Shown here: piece after piece, positions 24,965 through 33,252 of the stretch
Position numbering within the stretch: position 1 is the first letter of the stretch
How the letters are laid out: each line of letters opens with the position of its first letter
NCBI GenBank assembly: GCA_910576795.1
Contig: CAJTIX010000011.1
Span: 1-38,419, forward strand
Source of the DNA: an uncultured Bacilli bacterium
Lineage (GTDB): Bacteria > Bacillota_I > Bacilli_A > RF39 > UBA660
Length of the DNA stretch: 38,419 bases
Reading direction: 5' to 3'
The notes under the pieces: model-generated
What the model was told of the DNA's origin: nothing
Databases searched by the model: none
The model's input: the letters and a program-made list of their open reading frames with translations, nothing else
Translations under genes and position numbers: made by a program

Positions 24965-25858
24965 ATGAATTCATATGGTTTTATCATGTATGTAATGACA
25001 GAACGTGCATGTGCTATTGAAAAAAATAAACAACTGATTTCTAAATTACAACGAGAGTTAGATTCGGATACGGTATATCAGAAGGTTGTAAAAGGATTTC
25101 AAAGTGGTAAAAAGAAAAAGCAAATGATTGAACAAAAATTGGAAGAAAATTATTGGCATTATCAGTTGGATAGAGAAGACGAAGTAATCTTAGAATATTC
25201 CAATCAGATTCAAATATTGACAGAAGCCATTTCAGAAAAGGAACAAAAAATTCGATTTATTCAATTGATGATGGAAGAGTTAGAACAGAAAAAAGGTATC
25301 AATTATATTCATTTATTTTTTGAATTTCATAGAAAAAATAAACAAATGATATCAGAGGAGTTAGAAGATAATATATCTATCAGAAAACAAATTTTTCAAT
25401 TTATATCATTACATCATGCAGTTTTAAAAAAACAAAGAAAATACGCAATATTAGGTGGTTCCTCTCAGGATAGTTTAAGGCATTTATTCACATACTATAC
25501 TTCTATTCAAAATCAGTTGCAGCAAGAAAAAGATCGAAAGATGATGAAGTTGCAGGAAAGTATTCAATTTAAAAGAGACTATCCAAAAATGCAGAAAAAA
25601 TTAGAGGAAGATAGAAATACTTTAGATACAGTCTTACAACAGTTACAGCCTTTTGTGGAAAAAATGGAGACAGAAAGATCACTCAAACAAAATGAGATTG
25701 TACGGTTGATACAAGAAAATATGGAATATCAAAAAGCAATTGATTATTTTACAGAATGGTATGTCAATTCTGAGTCACCTGAAACTAAATTGAGTTCATC
25801 ACAATATCAAAAACAAGGAGGAAAATATTATGGAACAAATACAAGAAACAATCAATAA
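24965..25858 (+). CDS. Coiled-coil protein of unknown function (297 aa)
   Basis: Almost entirely helical, rich in Glu, Lys and Gln, with several heptad stretches (about 20-110 and 185-270) and no membrane segment. GGGGTGG precedes the ATG. The following gene begins inside it with a 29-nt overlap, so the two proteins are probably made together and may form a complex. I cannot assign a family. Confidence 0.8.
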   Translation: MNSYGFIMYVMTERACAIEKNKQLISKLQRELDSDTVYQKVVKGFQSGKKKKQMIEQKLEENYWHYQLDREDEVILEYSNQIQILTEAISEKEQKIRFIQLMMEELEQKKGINYIHLFFEFHRKNKQMISEELEDNISIRKQIFQFISLHHAVLKKQRKYAILGGSSQDSLRHLFTYYTSIQNQLQQEKDRKMMKLQESIQFKRDYPKMQKKLEEDRNTLDTVLQQLQPFVEKMETERSLKQNEIVRLIQENMEYQKAIDYFTEWYVNSESPETKLSSSQYQKQGGKYYGTNTRNNQ

Positions 25859-26522
25859 TACAGATCAGGATATCGTTTTAAAAATAGAAAAATTAATAGA
25901 AGAAATTTCTATGTTACAAGTCGAAAGGCAAAATTTGAAAAAAGAATACGAAGAAAAAAATGAGATTTGGGATGAATGGTATGAAAAAAACGGTAAAGAG
26001 ATAAAAAGGGTGAAAAAAAAGTATAAAGTTTATCAGAGACGTTTCTGTAATTGGCCATTTAAATTTGTGTTAATGCTTATAATGTCATCATTGGTTACTG
26101 TTATTTGTAATTTATTATCTTTAGCTTACTTATCTTTTGGGATTGCGGTAGGTATTAATTTTATATGTTATTTTGTTCCCGATCTAATACTTGACAAATG
26201 GAAAAAAACAGAGTTAAAAAAATTAGAAAGTTTTGATAGAGATGCATATGAAGAATTGATTGAATTGGAAGAATTATTATCCCATTCAAAAAGAAAATTG
26301 AATACAAAAAAGAAAAAATTAAGTAAAGCATTAGAAATGTTAAATCAAAAATGTATAATTGAGTCTTTTCAACAAAACCAAATAGAACAGCAAATGGTTG
26401 AATATTATGATGATATGTATGATGCATATTCTTTTAAAGATGTAAAAATGAATGATCAAAATTCGGAAATGGATCTTCAAAAAGAACCATATACAAAAAG
26501 TTCTAATCATAACTTAGTGTAA
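25830..26522 (+). CDS. Coiled-coil membrane protein of unknown function (230 aa)
   Basis: An N-terminal coiled coil (about 10-70), two adjacent membrane helices (about 77-118) and a C-terminal coiled coil (about 125-190). Both ends would face the cytoplasm, which could place the soluble coiled-coil partner at the membrane. A perfect AAGGAGG inside the previous gene and ATG 25830 set the start. A terminator follows at once. Confidence 0.8.
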   Translation: MEQIQETINNTDQDIVLKIEKLIEEISMLQVERQNLKKEYEEKNEIWDEWYEKNGKEIKRVKKKYKVYQRRFCNWPFKFVLMLIMSSLVTVICNLLSLAYLSFGIAVGINFICYFVPDLILDKWKKTELKKLESFDRDAYEELIELEELLSHSKRKLNTKKKKLSKALEMLNQKCIIESFQQNQIEQQMVEYYDDMYDAYSFKDVKMNDQNSEMDLQKEPYTKSSNHNLV

Positions 26523-26541
26523 AACCCAAATCGGGTTTTTT
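26521..26541 (+). terminator. Rho-independent terminator of the coiled-coil pair
   Basis: AAACCC/GGGTTT stem (26522-26527 with 26533-26538), loop AAATC, T run to 26541. Confidence 0.8.
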
Positions 26542-26574
26542 CTTTTACATTATGATATAATGTTCTTGCATTCT

Positions 26575-26629
26575 ATGACAAAATTGTCATAAAAAAAGTC
26601 ATGAAAATGTCATATAGTAAAAGTACAAT
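26575..26629 (+). promoter_or_regulatory. Candidate response-regulator operator and promoter of the ABC genes
   Basis: A palindrome ATGACA-AAAT-TGTCAT (26575-26590) is followed by two more GTCAT half sites, giving GTCAT starts at 26586, 26598 and 26609, 11-12 bp apart, the helical spacing favoured by OmpR-type regulators. The last copy ends 10 nt before a TACAAT -10 (26624-26629) that has no good -35, as expected for an activated promoter. A second possible extended -10, TGATATAAT, is at 26553-26561. Confidence 0.6.
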
Positions 26630-26651
26630 GAATTATGAGAGGAGAAAAAGT

Positions 26652-27332
26652 ATGGAAATATTGAAAGTAGAAAATTTGTGTAAAACCTATGGAAAAGGTG
26701 ACACAGAGGTGAAAGCATTAGACCATATTAGTTTTAGTGTAGAAAAAGGAGAATTTGTTGCGATTGTAGGAGCAAGTGGCTCTGGAAAAAGTACACTATT
26801 ACATATTTTAGGGGGAGTCGATAGACCAACCAGTGGAAAAGTCTATGTTGGTGGAGAAGATGTCTACCAATTAAATGAAACCCATTTGGCAATATTCAGA
26901 AGAAGACAGGTTGGATTGATTTATCAATTTTATAATTTAATTCCTATCCTAAATGTAGCAGAAAATATGACATTACCTATATTATTAGATAATAAAAAAC
27001 CAGATGAACGATATTTAAATGAATTGATTGAAACACTTGGATTACAAAATAGAGTCAAACATTTACCAAATGAATTATCCGGTGGACAGCAGCAAAGAGT
27101 AAGTATTGGTAGAGCCTTAATGAATCATCCTGCTTTGTTACTTGCGGATGAACCAACGGGAAATCTCGATAGTAAAAGTAGCAAAGAAATTATTGAATTA
27201 CTGAAATTATCCAATGAAAAGTATAAGCAAACAATTATCATGATTACTCATGATCATGAACTTGCCCTCAATGCAGGAAGAATCATTACCATTGAAGATG
27301 GTAAAATCATAAGTGATGAGTTGGTGAAATAA
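26652..27332 (+). CDS. ABC transporter ATPase (MacB/BceA/LolD-type)
   Basis: 226 aa. Walker A GASGSGKST, signature LSGGQQQR, Walker B LLLADEPTGNLD and the switch His in MITHDHE are intact. The class works with FtsX-type permeases, like the next gene, which begins in its stop codon. GAGAGGAGA before ATG 26652 sets the start. Members of this group remove antimicrobial peptides or lipid II-binding antibiotics, or act on lipoproteins; the operator repeats and the nearby two-component genes favour the first. Confidence 0.95.
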   Translation: MEILKVENLCKTYGKGDTEVKALDHISFSVEKGEFVAIVGASGSGKSTLLHILGGVDRPTSGKVYVGGEDVYQLNETHLAIFRRRQVGLIYQFYNLIPILNVAENMTLPILLDNKKPDERYLNELIETLGLQNRVKHLPNELSGGQQQRVSIGRALMNHPALLLADEPTGNLDSKSSKEIIELLKLSNEKYKQTIIMITHDHELALNAGRIITIEDGKIISDELVK

Positions 27333-29911
27333 TGAATATACTCAATAAACTCACCATCAAACATATGTTGATGAATAAAAAAAGAACCATTGTTACCATC
27401 ATTGGAGTCATTTTATCTACAGCCTTAATGGTTGGAATTGGCTTACTTTTTTCATCAGTACGTGATAATAGTGTCAAAATGATTACCCAAGAACAAGGGT
27501 CACATCATGTTATGATTGAAAATGTAGATACTGAAAAATTAGATATGTTAAGAAAAAATGTGAAAATCAAGCATATTGATTATGCGAAAATTCTAGGGTA
27601 TTCTAGACTAGCACAAGAGAGCTATAAAGGTTTTATTGAAGTCAGTGCAGTGAACAAAGAAATGTTAAATACATTTACCTTGAAAGAAGGTAGAATGCCT
27701 GCGAATGAAAATGAAATTGTCATTCCAAGCTCTATGTTATATTTAGATGAATCTTATCAAGTTGGTTCTAACATAGAGTTATCATTAGGAAGACTTGTAG
27801 AAAATGAATTAATAGATGAACTACAATCATTTGAATGGGATCAACGTTTTGTCTTACAACCAAATATTTCAAAAGTGTATCAAATTGTAGGAATTTTAGA
27901 AAGAAATTATACAGAATCAGAATTTTCTAATGTCTCATTTTCATGTATTACATTAGATCATCAGAATGATACAAGTACTTTAAATGCTTATATTACCTAT
28001 AAAAAAACAAAAGATACCTATTCTAATACAAAAACCATTTTAAAAAACATGGGAAAAGAGAATGCGAATATAAGATATAATTCGGCTTTACTTTCTCTTT
28101 CTGGAGTTAGCAATTATAATAATATGATATCTTCTATGACAAAAGTTATTATGATTGTACTTGCTTTAGTATCAATAGGATGTATTATTGTCATTTATAA
28201 TTCTTTTGCGATTTCTGTAATGGAACGTAAAAAACAATTTGGTTTATTTTCTAGTATTGGTACCACTAAAATTCAATTGCGTAAAACGGTATTTTTTGAA
28301 GCTATTTTGGTAGGTGTTATTGGAATACCACTTGGTATCTTAGGTGCTTTTTTAGGAATTGGGATTGTAATTGCGATTATCAATCACTTATTGCCAGAGG
28401 CATTCTCTGTACCACTTGCTTTATCTGTATACCCATTATTCATTGAAATTCCAATTTTATTTATGGTTGTGGTCATATTGGTATCTGCTTATTTACCTGC
28501 AAGAAAGGCAAGTCGTATTACTCCAATTGAGGCTATCCGTCAAAATGATGACATTAAAATTAATAGTAAAAAAATCAAGACAAGAAAATGGGTTCGAAGA
28601 ATTTTTGGAATTGAAGGAGAACTTGCTTTAAAAAATATCAAGCGAAACAAACGAAAATATCGTATTACAATTGTTTCTTTATTTATCAGCATTGTCTTAT
28701 TTATATCATTTAGTGGAATTCTCTATTATGGAATTTCTACTTCCGTTGATTATACAGGTCTTCCAAACTATGATATTTTAGCAACCTTTGGTGATGATGA
28801 AGATTATGAAAAAATACTTTCGCAAATTAAAAATCATGAACAAGTAGAGGATATCATTATTACAGAAGAGTCTGATTATTTTACCAAAGGTATAAGTAAT
28901 GCAAATTATGAAGAAAAGTTTTTAAACCAAGCTGGATTGGATATTGATCGAGAAGATGAAATTGATGTTGCAGTGATTGGGTTGGATCGAGATAGTTATC
29001 GTAGGTTTCAAAATGAAATTGGATTGAAAGAAGATAAACCAATTGTCATCAATTATAGTAAAGGAACTTATTATACTGAAAATTCTAGAAAAACAGTTCG
29101 TATGAAAAAGTATAAAAAATTACCAAGTACGTTACCACTTTGTCTTCGTAATTATAAAAATGTGGATGGAGAAACGAGTAAAGAAGAAGTGATATGTTTA
29201 AGAGAAATTGGCGACTTCTATTATACCGAGAATTATCCTATGGGATTTGATCTTTATATCACTAGTTCTTATGAAGAACGATTAGTGATTGTGGTATCTG
29301 AGGATATGTATCCAAAATATGATGATATTCTTGTAAGAGAAGAAATCGGAATTGGTAGTTCTATGATTAAAAATGTACTAATAAAATCTTCTAAATATGA
29401 TAAATTAGATAAACTTTTATCCAAATTCAAAGAAACAGAAGCGGGTGGATTATACAATTATGTCAATGTAAAAGAAGAAATGAAATTGATGAACAATATT
29501 GTTTTTGTCATCAAAATGTTATTATATGGATTTATTACATTAGTAACATTGATTGGTGTCACTAGTGTATTTAATACAATTAATACAAGTATTAATTTAA
29601 GAAGAAAAGAATTTGCAATGTTAAGGAGTATGGGTTTAACACCAAGAGGCTTCAATAAAATTTTAGCATTTGAAAGTATTTTCTTTGGTATTAAATCATT
29701 ATGTTATGGAATACCAGTTTCCTTAGGTGTTGTATATTTGCTTTCCTTGGCATTTAATGGAATGGTAGATCAAAAATTTGTAATTCCATGGAGTAGCATT
29801 GGCATTGTAGTATTAGGTGTTTTCTTAATTGTATTTATCACAATGTGGTACGCAAGTAGTAAAATCAAAAAAGAAAATATTCTAGATGCGATTCGTGAGG
29901 AGAATATTTAG
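27332..29911 (+). CDS. FtsX-type ABC transporter permease (859 aa)
   Basis: The N-terminal membrane helix (about 18-40) and a large outer domain are followed by three helices (about 270-390) of a first FtsX domain. A fourth helix (about 450-470), a second outer domain of about 250 residues and a second three-helix FtsX domain (about 725-850) follow. This duplicated layout is typical of Firmicute permeases partnered with a BceA/MacB-type ATPase. The ATG shares a base with the ATPase stop. The second outer domain is acidic and not recognised. Confidence 0.93.
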   Translation: MNILNKLTIKHMLMNKKRTIVTIIGVILSTALMVGIGLLFSSVRDNSVKMITQEQGSHHVMIENVDTEKLDMLRKNVKIKHIDYAKILGYSRLAQESYKGFIEVSAVNKEMLNTFTLKEGRMPANENEIVIPSSMLYLDESYQVGSNIELSLGRLVENELIDELQSFEWDQRFVLQPNISKVYQIVGILERNYTESEFSNVSFSCITLDHQNDTSTLNAYITYKKTKDTYSNTKTILKNMGKENANIRYNSALLSLSGVSNYNNMISSMTKVIMIVLALVSIGCIIVIYNSFAISVMERKKQFGLFSSIGTTKIQLRKTVFFEAILVGVIGIPLGILGAFLGIGIVIAIINHLLPEAFSVPLALSVYPLFIEIPILFMVVVILVSAYLPARKASRITPIEAIRQNDDIKINSKKIKTRKWVRRIFGIEGELALKNIKRNKRKYRITIVSLFISIVLFISFSGILYYGISTSVDYTGLPNYDILATFGDDEDYEKILSQIKNHEQVEDIIITEESDYFTKGISNANYEEKFLNQAGLDIDREDEIDVAVIGLDRDSYRRFQNEIGLKEDKPIVINYSKGTYYTENSRKTVRMKKYKKLPSTLPLCLRNYKNVDGETSKEEVICLREIGDFYYTENYPMGFDLYITSSYEERLVIVVSEDMYPKYDDILVREEIGIGSSMIKNVLIKSSKYDKLDKLLSKFKETEAGGLYNYVNVKEEMKLMNNIVFVIKMLLYGFITLVTLIGVTSVFNTINTSINLRRKEFAMLRSMGLTPRGFNKILAFESIFFGIKSLCYGIPVSLGVVYLLSLAFNGMVDQKFVIPWSSIGIVVLGVFLIVFITMWYASSKIKKENILDAIREENI

Positions 29912-29976
29912 TGGAAATTGCAATCTGTTTTGTATTTGCTTTCTTAATTCAAGTACATTTCTATATTAAAAATGAT

Positions 29977-30001
29977 GAGAAGTGAATTGCTTCTCTTTTT
30001 T
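29977..30001 (+). terminator. Rho-independent terminator of the ABC operon
   Basis: GAGAAG/CTTCTC stem (29977-29982 with 29990-29995), 7-nt loop, then six T. Confidence 0.85.
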
Positions 30002-30093
30002 GATAAATATATCGTATTAAGAAATAAGTCAAAAACTTAAAAAGTAATTTGCACTTTCTTCTTTTGATTGCATATATTAAAGTAGTCATGAAT

Positions 30094-30121
30094 TTGACAA
30101 AATTGATATTTTTGATATAAT
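30094..30121 (+). promoter_or_regulatory. Strong promoter for the large structured RNA
   Basis: Perfect TTGACA (30094-30099) and perfect TATAAT (30116-30121), 16 nt apart, with extended TGA at 30113-30115. One of the best promoters in the window, and it precedes a non-coding region. Confidence 0.85.
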
Positions 30122-30127
30122 TATTGA

Positions 30128-30728
30128 TGTAAATTGATGGCACATTATTCTAGTCAATTACATTTTTGATGAAGGTGGGGCTAAAAATCCACTAAAGAGC
30201 ATACCTGTGAAACTTCTGGTGCCTGCTGCTTACGCCCAGTTTGGGGTGGGTGCTGGAAGGTAGAATATTGGGCGATTCATAATGGCATATGAAACCCGAC
30301 CCAATATTCGCGGAGACCTAGACTTGTTATCAGCAATCACTTTCAACTATTGATGGACTGGTGACGACCTAGGATTGAACCTACTATGTGGGGAAACTTA
30401 CGAGTAGCGTAGCTTGTCTTGCGTGAACAATTTGGGATAGTTGAGCAAATAGAATGTATTTGGCCAAATATATTTTATTATCGCAACTTGAAATATTGTT
30501 TGCAAAAAAGAACTAATCAAGAATTGTGTTGGTGAGGAAATCTCCTAGAGTGCCTATTGGTATGGGATTGCAGTGCGTACTCAGTGGCAATCAAGCCATA
30601 TATTCGGAAACGATATATCCATTTCTTTAAAGGGGAACCGCTACTCTGGTAACGGAAAGTAGAAATGGGGGAAATCCTGCTTGACCTTAAGACGTAAAGT
30701 TTACCATACCAATTGCCATTTATTTTTT
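30128..30728 (+). ncRNA. ole: Large structured non-coding RNA, probably OLE RNA
   Basis: About 600 nt with no credible reading frame, far richer in G and C than the genes around it, right behind a strong promoter. Helices visible by eye: a 5' hairpin (30128-30137 with 30154-30162), 8 bp 30265-30272 with 30301-30308, 10 bp 30556-30565 with 30704-30713, 8 bp 30619-30626 with 30661-30668, and a stem closed by a GAAA tetraloop (30598-30618). The 10-bp helix closes the 3' domain just before a T run. Size, position directly before a small four-helix membrane protein resembling OapA, and occurrence in Firmicutes match OLE (ornate, large, extremophilic) RNA, which forms a membrane ribonucleoprotein tied to Mg2+, alcohol and cold stress. 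Another giant RNA class is possible. An opposite-strand frame here is a shadow. Confidence 0.75.
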
Positions 30729-30751
30729 TTGTGTTAAAGGTGATTATTGAC

Positions 30752-31339
30752 ATGGATGAAGAAGTTAAAAATTTGAAAGTACAAACAAGAAGAAAAGAAA
30801 AAATTAGTAAAAATAAAGCAGATTGGAATTGGATAATTCGAATTACCTTCATTGCCTTTATGATATCTTTTGCTTTTTCCTTTACATCAGAAATGATTAT
30901 ACCAAATGTAAATGTATTGGTTGGAATCTTACTGGTTATTGTTTTTATTTTACTTGGTGTATTATTTGATATGATAGGAGTTGCAGTGACAGCTGCCGAT
31001 GAAAAACCCTTTCATTCGATGAATGCGAGAAAAGTAAAAGGTGCAGATATTGCAGTTAAGTTTAAAAAGAATGCAGATAAAGTTGCTTCTTTCTGTAATG
31101 ATGTAGTTGGCGATATTTGTGGAGTTGTATCTGGATCAGCAGGTGCGATTATTGCGCTTTCCTTATCCGATGTGATTCCATTAGATAAGTTTATCATTAC
31201 ATTACTTGTAACATCTGTAATTGCGGCTTTTACAATTGGTGGAAAAGCAATTGGTAAAAGTTATGCGATGAATAAAAGTAATATTATTTTATATCAATTT
31301 GCAAAAACCATTTCGTATTTTTATAGAATTAAAAAGTAG
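30752..31339 (+). CDS. oapA: OapA-like membrane protein (OLE RNA partner)
   Basis: 195 aa, about the length of Bacillus halodurans OapA. The first 30 residues are highly basic (KVQTRRKEKISKNK), fit for RNA contact, followed by four membrane helices (about 28-50, 52-75, 128-146 and 150-172). The segment FDMIGVAVTAADEKPFHSM recalls the DUF21/CorB-type annotations given to OapA homologues. OapA binds OLE RNA and localises it to the membrane. ATG 30752 follows AAAGGTGAT by 7 nt and lies 24 nt after the RNA's 3' end. No other OLE partner is in the window. Confidence 0.78.
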   Translation: MDEEVKNLKVQTRRKEKISKNKADWNWIIRITFIAFMISFAFSFTSEMIIPNVNVLVGILLVIVFILLGVLFDMIGVAVTAADEKPFHSMNARKVKGADIAVKFKKNADKVASFCNDVVGDICGVVSGSAGAIIALSLSDVIPLDKFIITLLVTSVIAAFTIGGKAIGKSYAMNKSNIILYQFAKTISYFYRIKK

Positions 31340-31358
31340 ACAAATTTCTACTTTTTTT
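31331..31358 (+). terminator. Rho-independent terminator after the OapA-like gene
   Basis: Perfect 10-bp stem (31331-31340 with 31347-31356), loop of 6, T run; it includes the stop codon. Confidence 0.85.
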
Positions 31359-31368
31359 GATATTTGTA

Positions 31369-31398
31369 TTGCTAAAACGAGGAAGAATACTGTATACT
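31369..31398 (+). promoter_or_regulatory. Promoter for the lipoprotein gene
   Basis: TTGCTA (31369-31374) and TATACT (31393-31398), 18 nt apart, 24 nt before the ATG. Confidence 0.6.
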
Positions 31399-31421
31399 GA
31401 TAGTAGAAAAGGAGTGATTTT

Positions 31422-32234
31422 ATGAGAAAATCAAAATGGTTAGTAGCTTTATTTGTATCATTACTAGCACTAACAGGGTGTGGGAAAAAGGAAGATTTTG
31501 CAGAAGTATTAGATGCATCTCGAAAGAAAATGGATGAACTATCTAATTATGCTATGAAAATGGAAATGAAGATAGGTGTAAAAGCAGAAGGAATCGAAAT
31601 GACTCTCCCTGTAGTAGTAGATGCTAAAATTGATGCAAAGTCACAGACTGGTGAAATGACAACCTCTATGCAATTTATGGGAATGGATATTTCTACACAG
31701 TCATATACACAGACAGTAGATGGAAAGACAACTACTTATACAAAAGAGGAAATGGATGACGAAGAGGTTTGGACCAAAGAAACTTCAGAATCAGCTACAG
31801 ACTATAAACAATTTGTTTCTATTACAGAAAACAGTACTGATATTCAAAAGAAAAAATCAGACGATAAAAATGCAGATTATTATCAAGTAACTATTTCCAA
31901 AGAACAAATGCAATCATTGATGAAAGAATCTTCTAATCTAATGGGTGATAGCATGGATATGGAAGGTTATGATATTAAAAATGATGTAGTAGTAGATGTA
32001 TATGTTGATAAAAACTCTCATTATATTACGAAATTAGGAATTGATTTAAAAGATGTTATGTCAATGGATGAAATGGAAGCAGGAGTAGAACTTACAGAAG
32101 CAAGTATCACTATATCATTTCGTGAATTCGATAAAGTAGGAACCATTACCATTCCAGAAGATGTGATTGAAAATGCACAAGAATATTCTGATGATATGGA
32201 AAATGATTCTGAATATGACGAACCAGAAATGTAA
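31422..32234 (+). CDS. Lipoprotein, DUF6612/LppX-like (270 aa)
   Basis: Signal peptide with lipobox L-A-L-T-G-C; the lipidated Cys is about residue 20. The mature part alternates strands in the manner of LolA/LppX-type half-barrels and carries several Met-rich strands, and it ends in an acidic tail (DDMENDSEYDEPEM). Similar lipoproteins in Firmicutes are annotated DUF6612. Function is unknown; binding of a hydrophobic ligand is a family-level guess. AAAGGAG precedes the ATG, and the gene stands alone between a promoter and a terminator. Confidence 0.88.
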   Translation: MRKSKWLVALFVSLLALTGCGKKEDFAEVLDASRKKMDELSNYAMKMEMKIGVKAEGIEMTLPVVVDAKIDAKSQTGEMTTSMQFMGMDISTQSYTQTVDGKTTTYTKEEMDDEEVWTKETSESATDYKQFVSITENSTDIQKKKSDDKNADYYQVTISKEQMQSLMKESSNLMGDSMDMEGYDIKNDVVVDVYVDKNSHYITKLGIDLKDVMSMDEMEAGVELTEASITISFREFDKVGTITIPEDVIENAQEYSDDMENDSEYDEPEM

Positions 32235-32257
32235 GATAGTTAAAAACTATCTTTTTT
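32233..32257 (+). terminator. Rho-independent terminator after the lipoprotein gene
   Basis: Stem AAGATAGT/ACTATCTT (32233-32240 with 32246-32253), loop TAAAA, T run. Confidence 0.85.
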
Positions 32258-32279
32258 CATCTTTATGTCCAACTTTTAG

Positions 32280-32299
32280 TTATGTCTAACTCGACATAA
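32280..32299. promoter_or_regulatory. Inverted repeat, possible operator
   Basis: TTATGTC and GACATAA around a 6-nt centre, at the -35 position of a TATACT (32303-32308), upstream of the gene at 32381. Confidence 0.4.
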
Positions 32300-32328
32300 T
32301 TGTATACTAGGAACTAACTTTACAAAAA

Positions 32329-32357
32329 TTGCTTTAAAAATAATTTTATGCTATTAT
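32329..32357 (+). promoter_or_regulatory. Promoter for the gene at 32381
   Basis: TTGCTT (32329-32334) and extended TGC-TATTAT (-10 at 32352-32357), 17 nt apart. Confidence 0.5.
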
Positions 32358-32380
32358 AAAATGTAATCAAGGAGGAAATT

Positions 32381-33079
32381 ATGCAAAATATAAAATATAG
32401 AGTAAGTAGAGATAATGTTTATGTTGGTGAGGTTGCAAAAGTTGATGAGATTTTTCGTTATAGTGAAGATAGGCACTTCTATAATACTAAAGCAGGACAA
32501 TTAGATTTATCTTCTTGGGTATCTTATAGAAGTATGTTATTTGTTCCAGATGAGAAAAAATTATCAAATGACTTATTATATCGAAGCCCTAGCTATCCCA
32601 TACTTAATGTTACTGACGATGAAATTTGTTTAGCGCTTAAAGAAGGAAGTATAGTAATAAAAGATGCTTGTAATTTAGCACCATTACTTGAATATTTTGG
32701 TTATGATAAGGATTTAACTTATGAAGATATAATGACAATAAGAAAAACTTTCTTTACAGGCAGATTTGCAAAAGATAACTGTGAATTGTTTGGTTATGAA
32801 GAACATCAACCAGAAGATTGGACATATTATCAAAATGGCGTTGAAATAACCAATCCTAAAAAGTTAAAAAAGCGTATTGAAGAAGAAAAACGTTTACAAA
32901 AGAAAGGTCATAGAAGTTTTGGTTCTATTCCAGAATACGTTCTTCCACAAGAATATTTTGATATTTTAGATGATAGAGGGGATAATACCTTAAAGAATGC
33001 TATTCTATGGCATGATAAAATCAATGCTTTTGCGCCACATATACAAGAAGGTATAGTTAAAAAATTAACAAAATTTTAA
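32381..33079 (+). CDS. Unknown soluble protein (232 aa)
   Basis: Not recognised. No signal or membrane segment. It is mixed alpha/beta, with a strongly basic helix at about residues 168-187 (PKKLKKRIEEEKRLQKKGH) that could touch nucleic acid. The ATG follows AAGGAGG. A 59-bp repeat begins 9 nt after its stop, and a second copy follows the next gene. Confidence 0.8.
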   Translation: MQNIKYRVSRDNVYVGEVAKVDEIFRYSEDRHFYNTKAGQLDLSSWVSYRSMLFVPDEKKLSNDLLYRSPSYPILNVTDDEICLALKEGSIVIKDACNLAPLLEYFGYDKDLTYEDIMTIRKTFFTGRFAKDNCELFGYEEHQPEDWTYYQNGVEITNPKKLKKRIEEEKRLQKKGHRSFGSIPEYVLPQEYFDILDDRGDNTLKNAILWHDKINAFAPHIQEGIVKKLTKF

Positions 33080-33087
33080 ATAGATAT

Positions 33088-33146
33088 AATTAACGTATTG
33101 GGTTAGTTGATTTGTAAATTTATATATTTGTTGGTAATATAAATTC
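33088..33146 (+). repeat. 59-bp intergenic repeat, copy A
   Basis: About 52 of 59 positions match copy B at 34121. Both copies lie after a gene's 3' end in the same orientation. Confidence 0.85.
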
Positions 33147-33252
33147 AAATATAATATTTTCTGTAAATTAATCGTTCATGCCAATTTAGGAACATGCTTG
33201 CTCATTAGTATTATTAATGAATTAATTTATATATAAGGAGGAATTGATTGAA

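Noticed and set aside
30517..30852. Minus-strand reading frame of 111 codons
   Set aside because: It lies across the structured RNA and the start of the OapA-like gene, has no ribosome site and unusual composition; it is a by-product of the RNA sequence.
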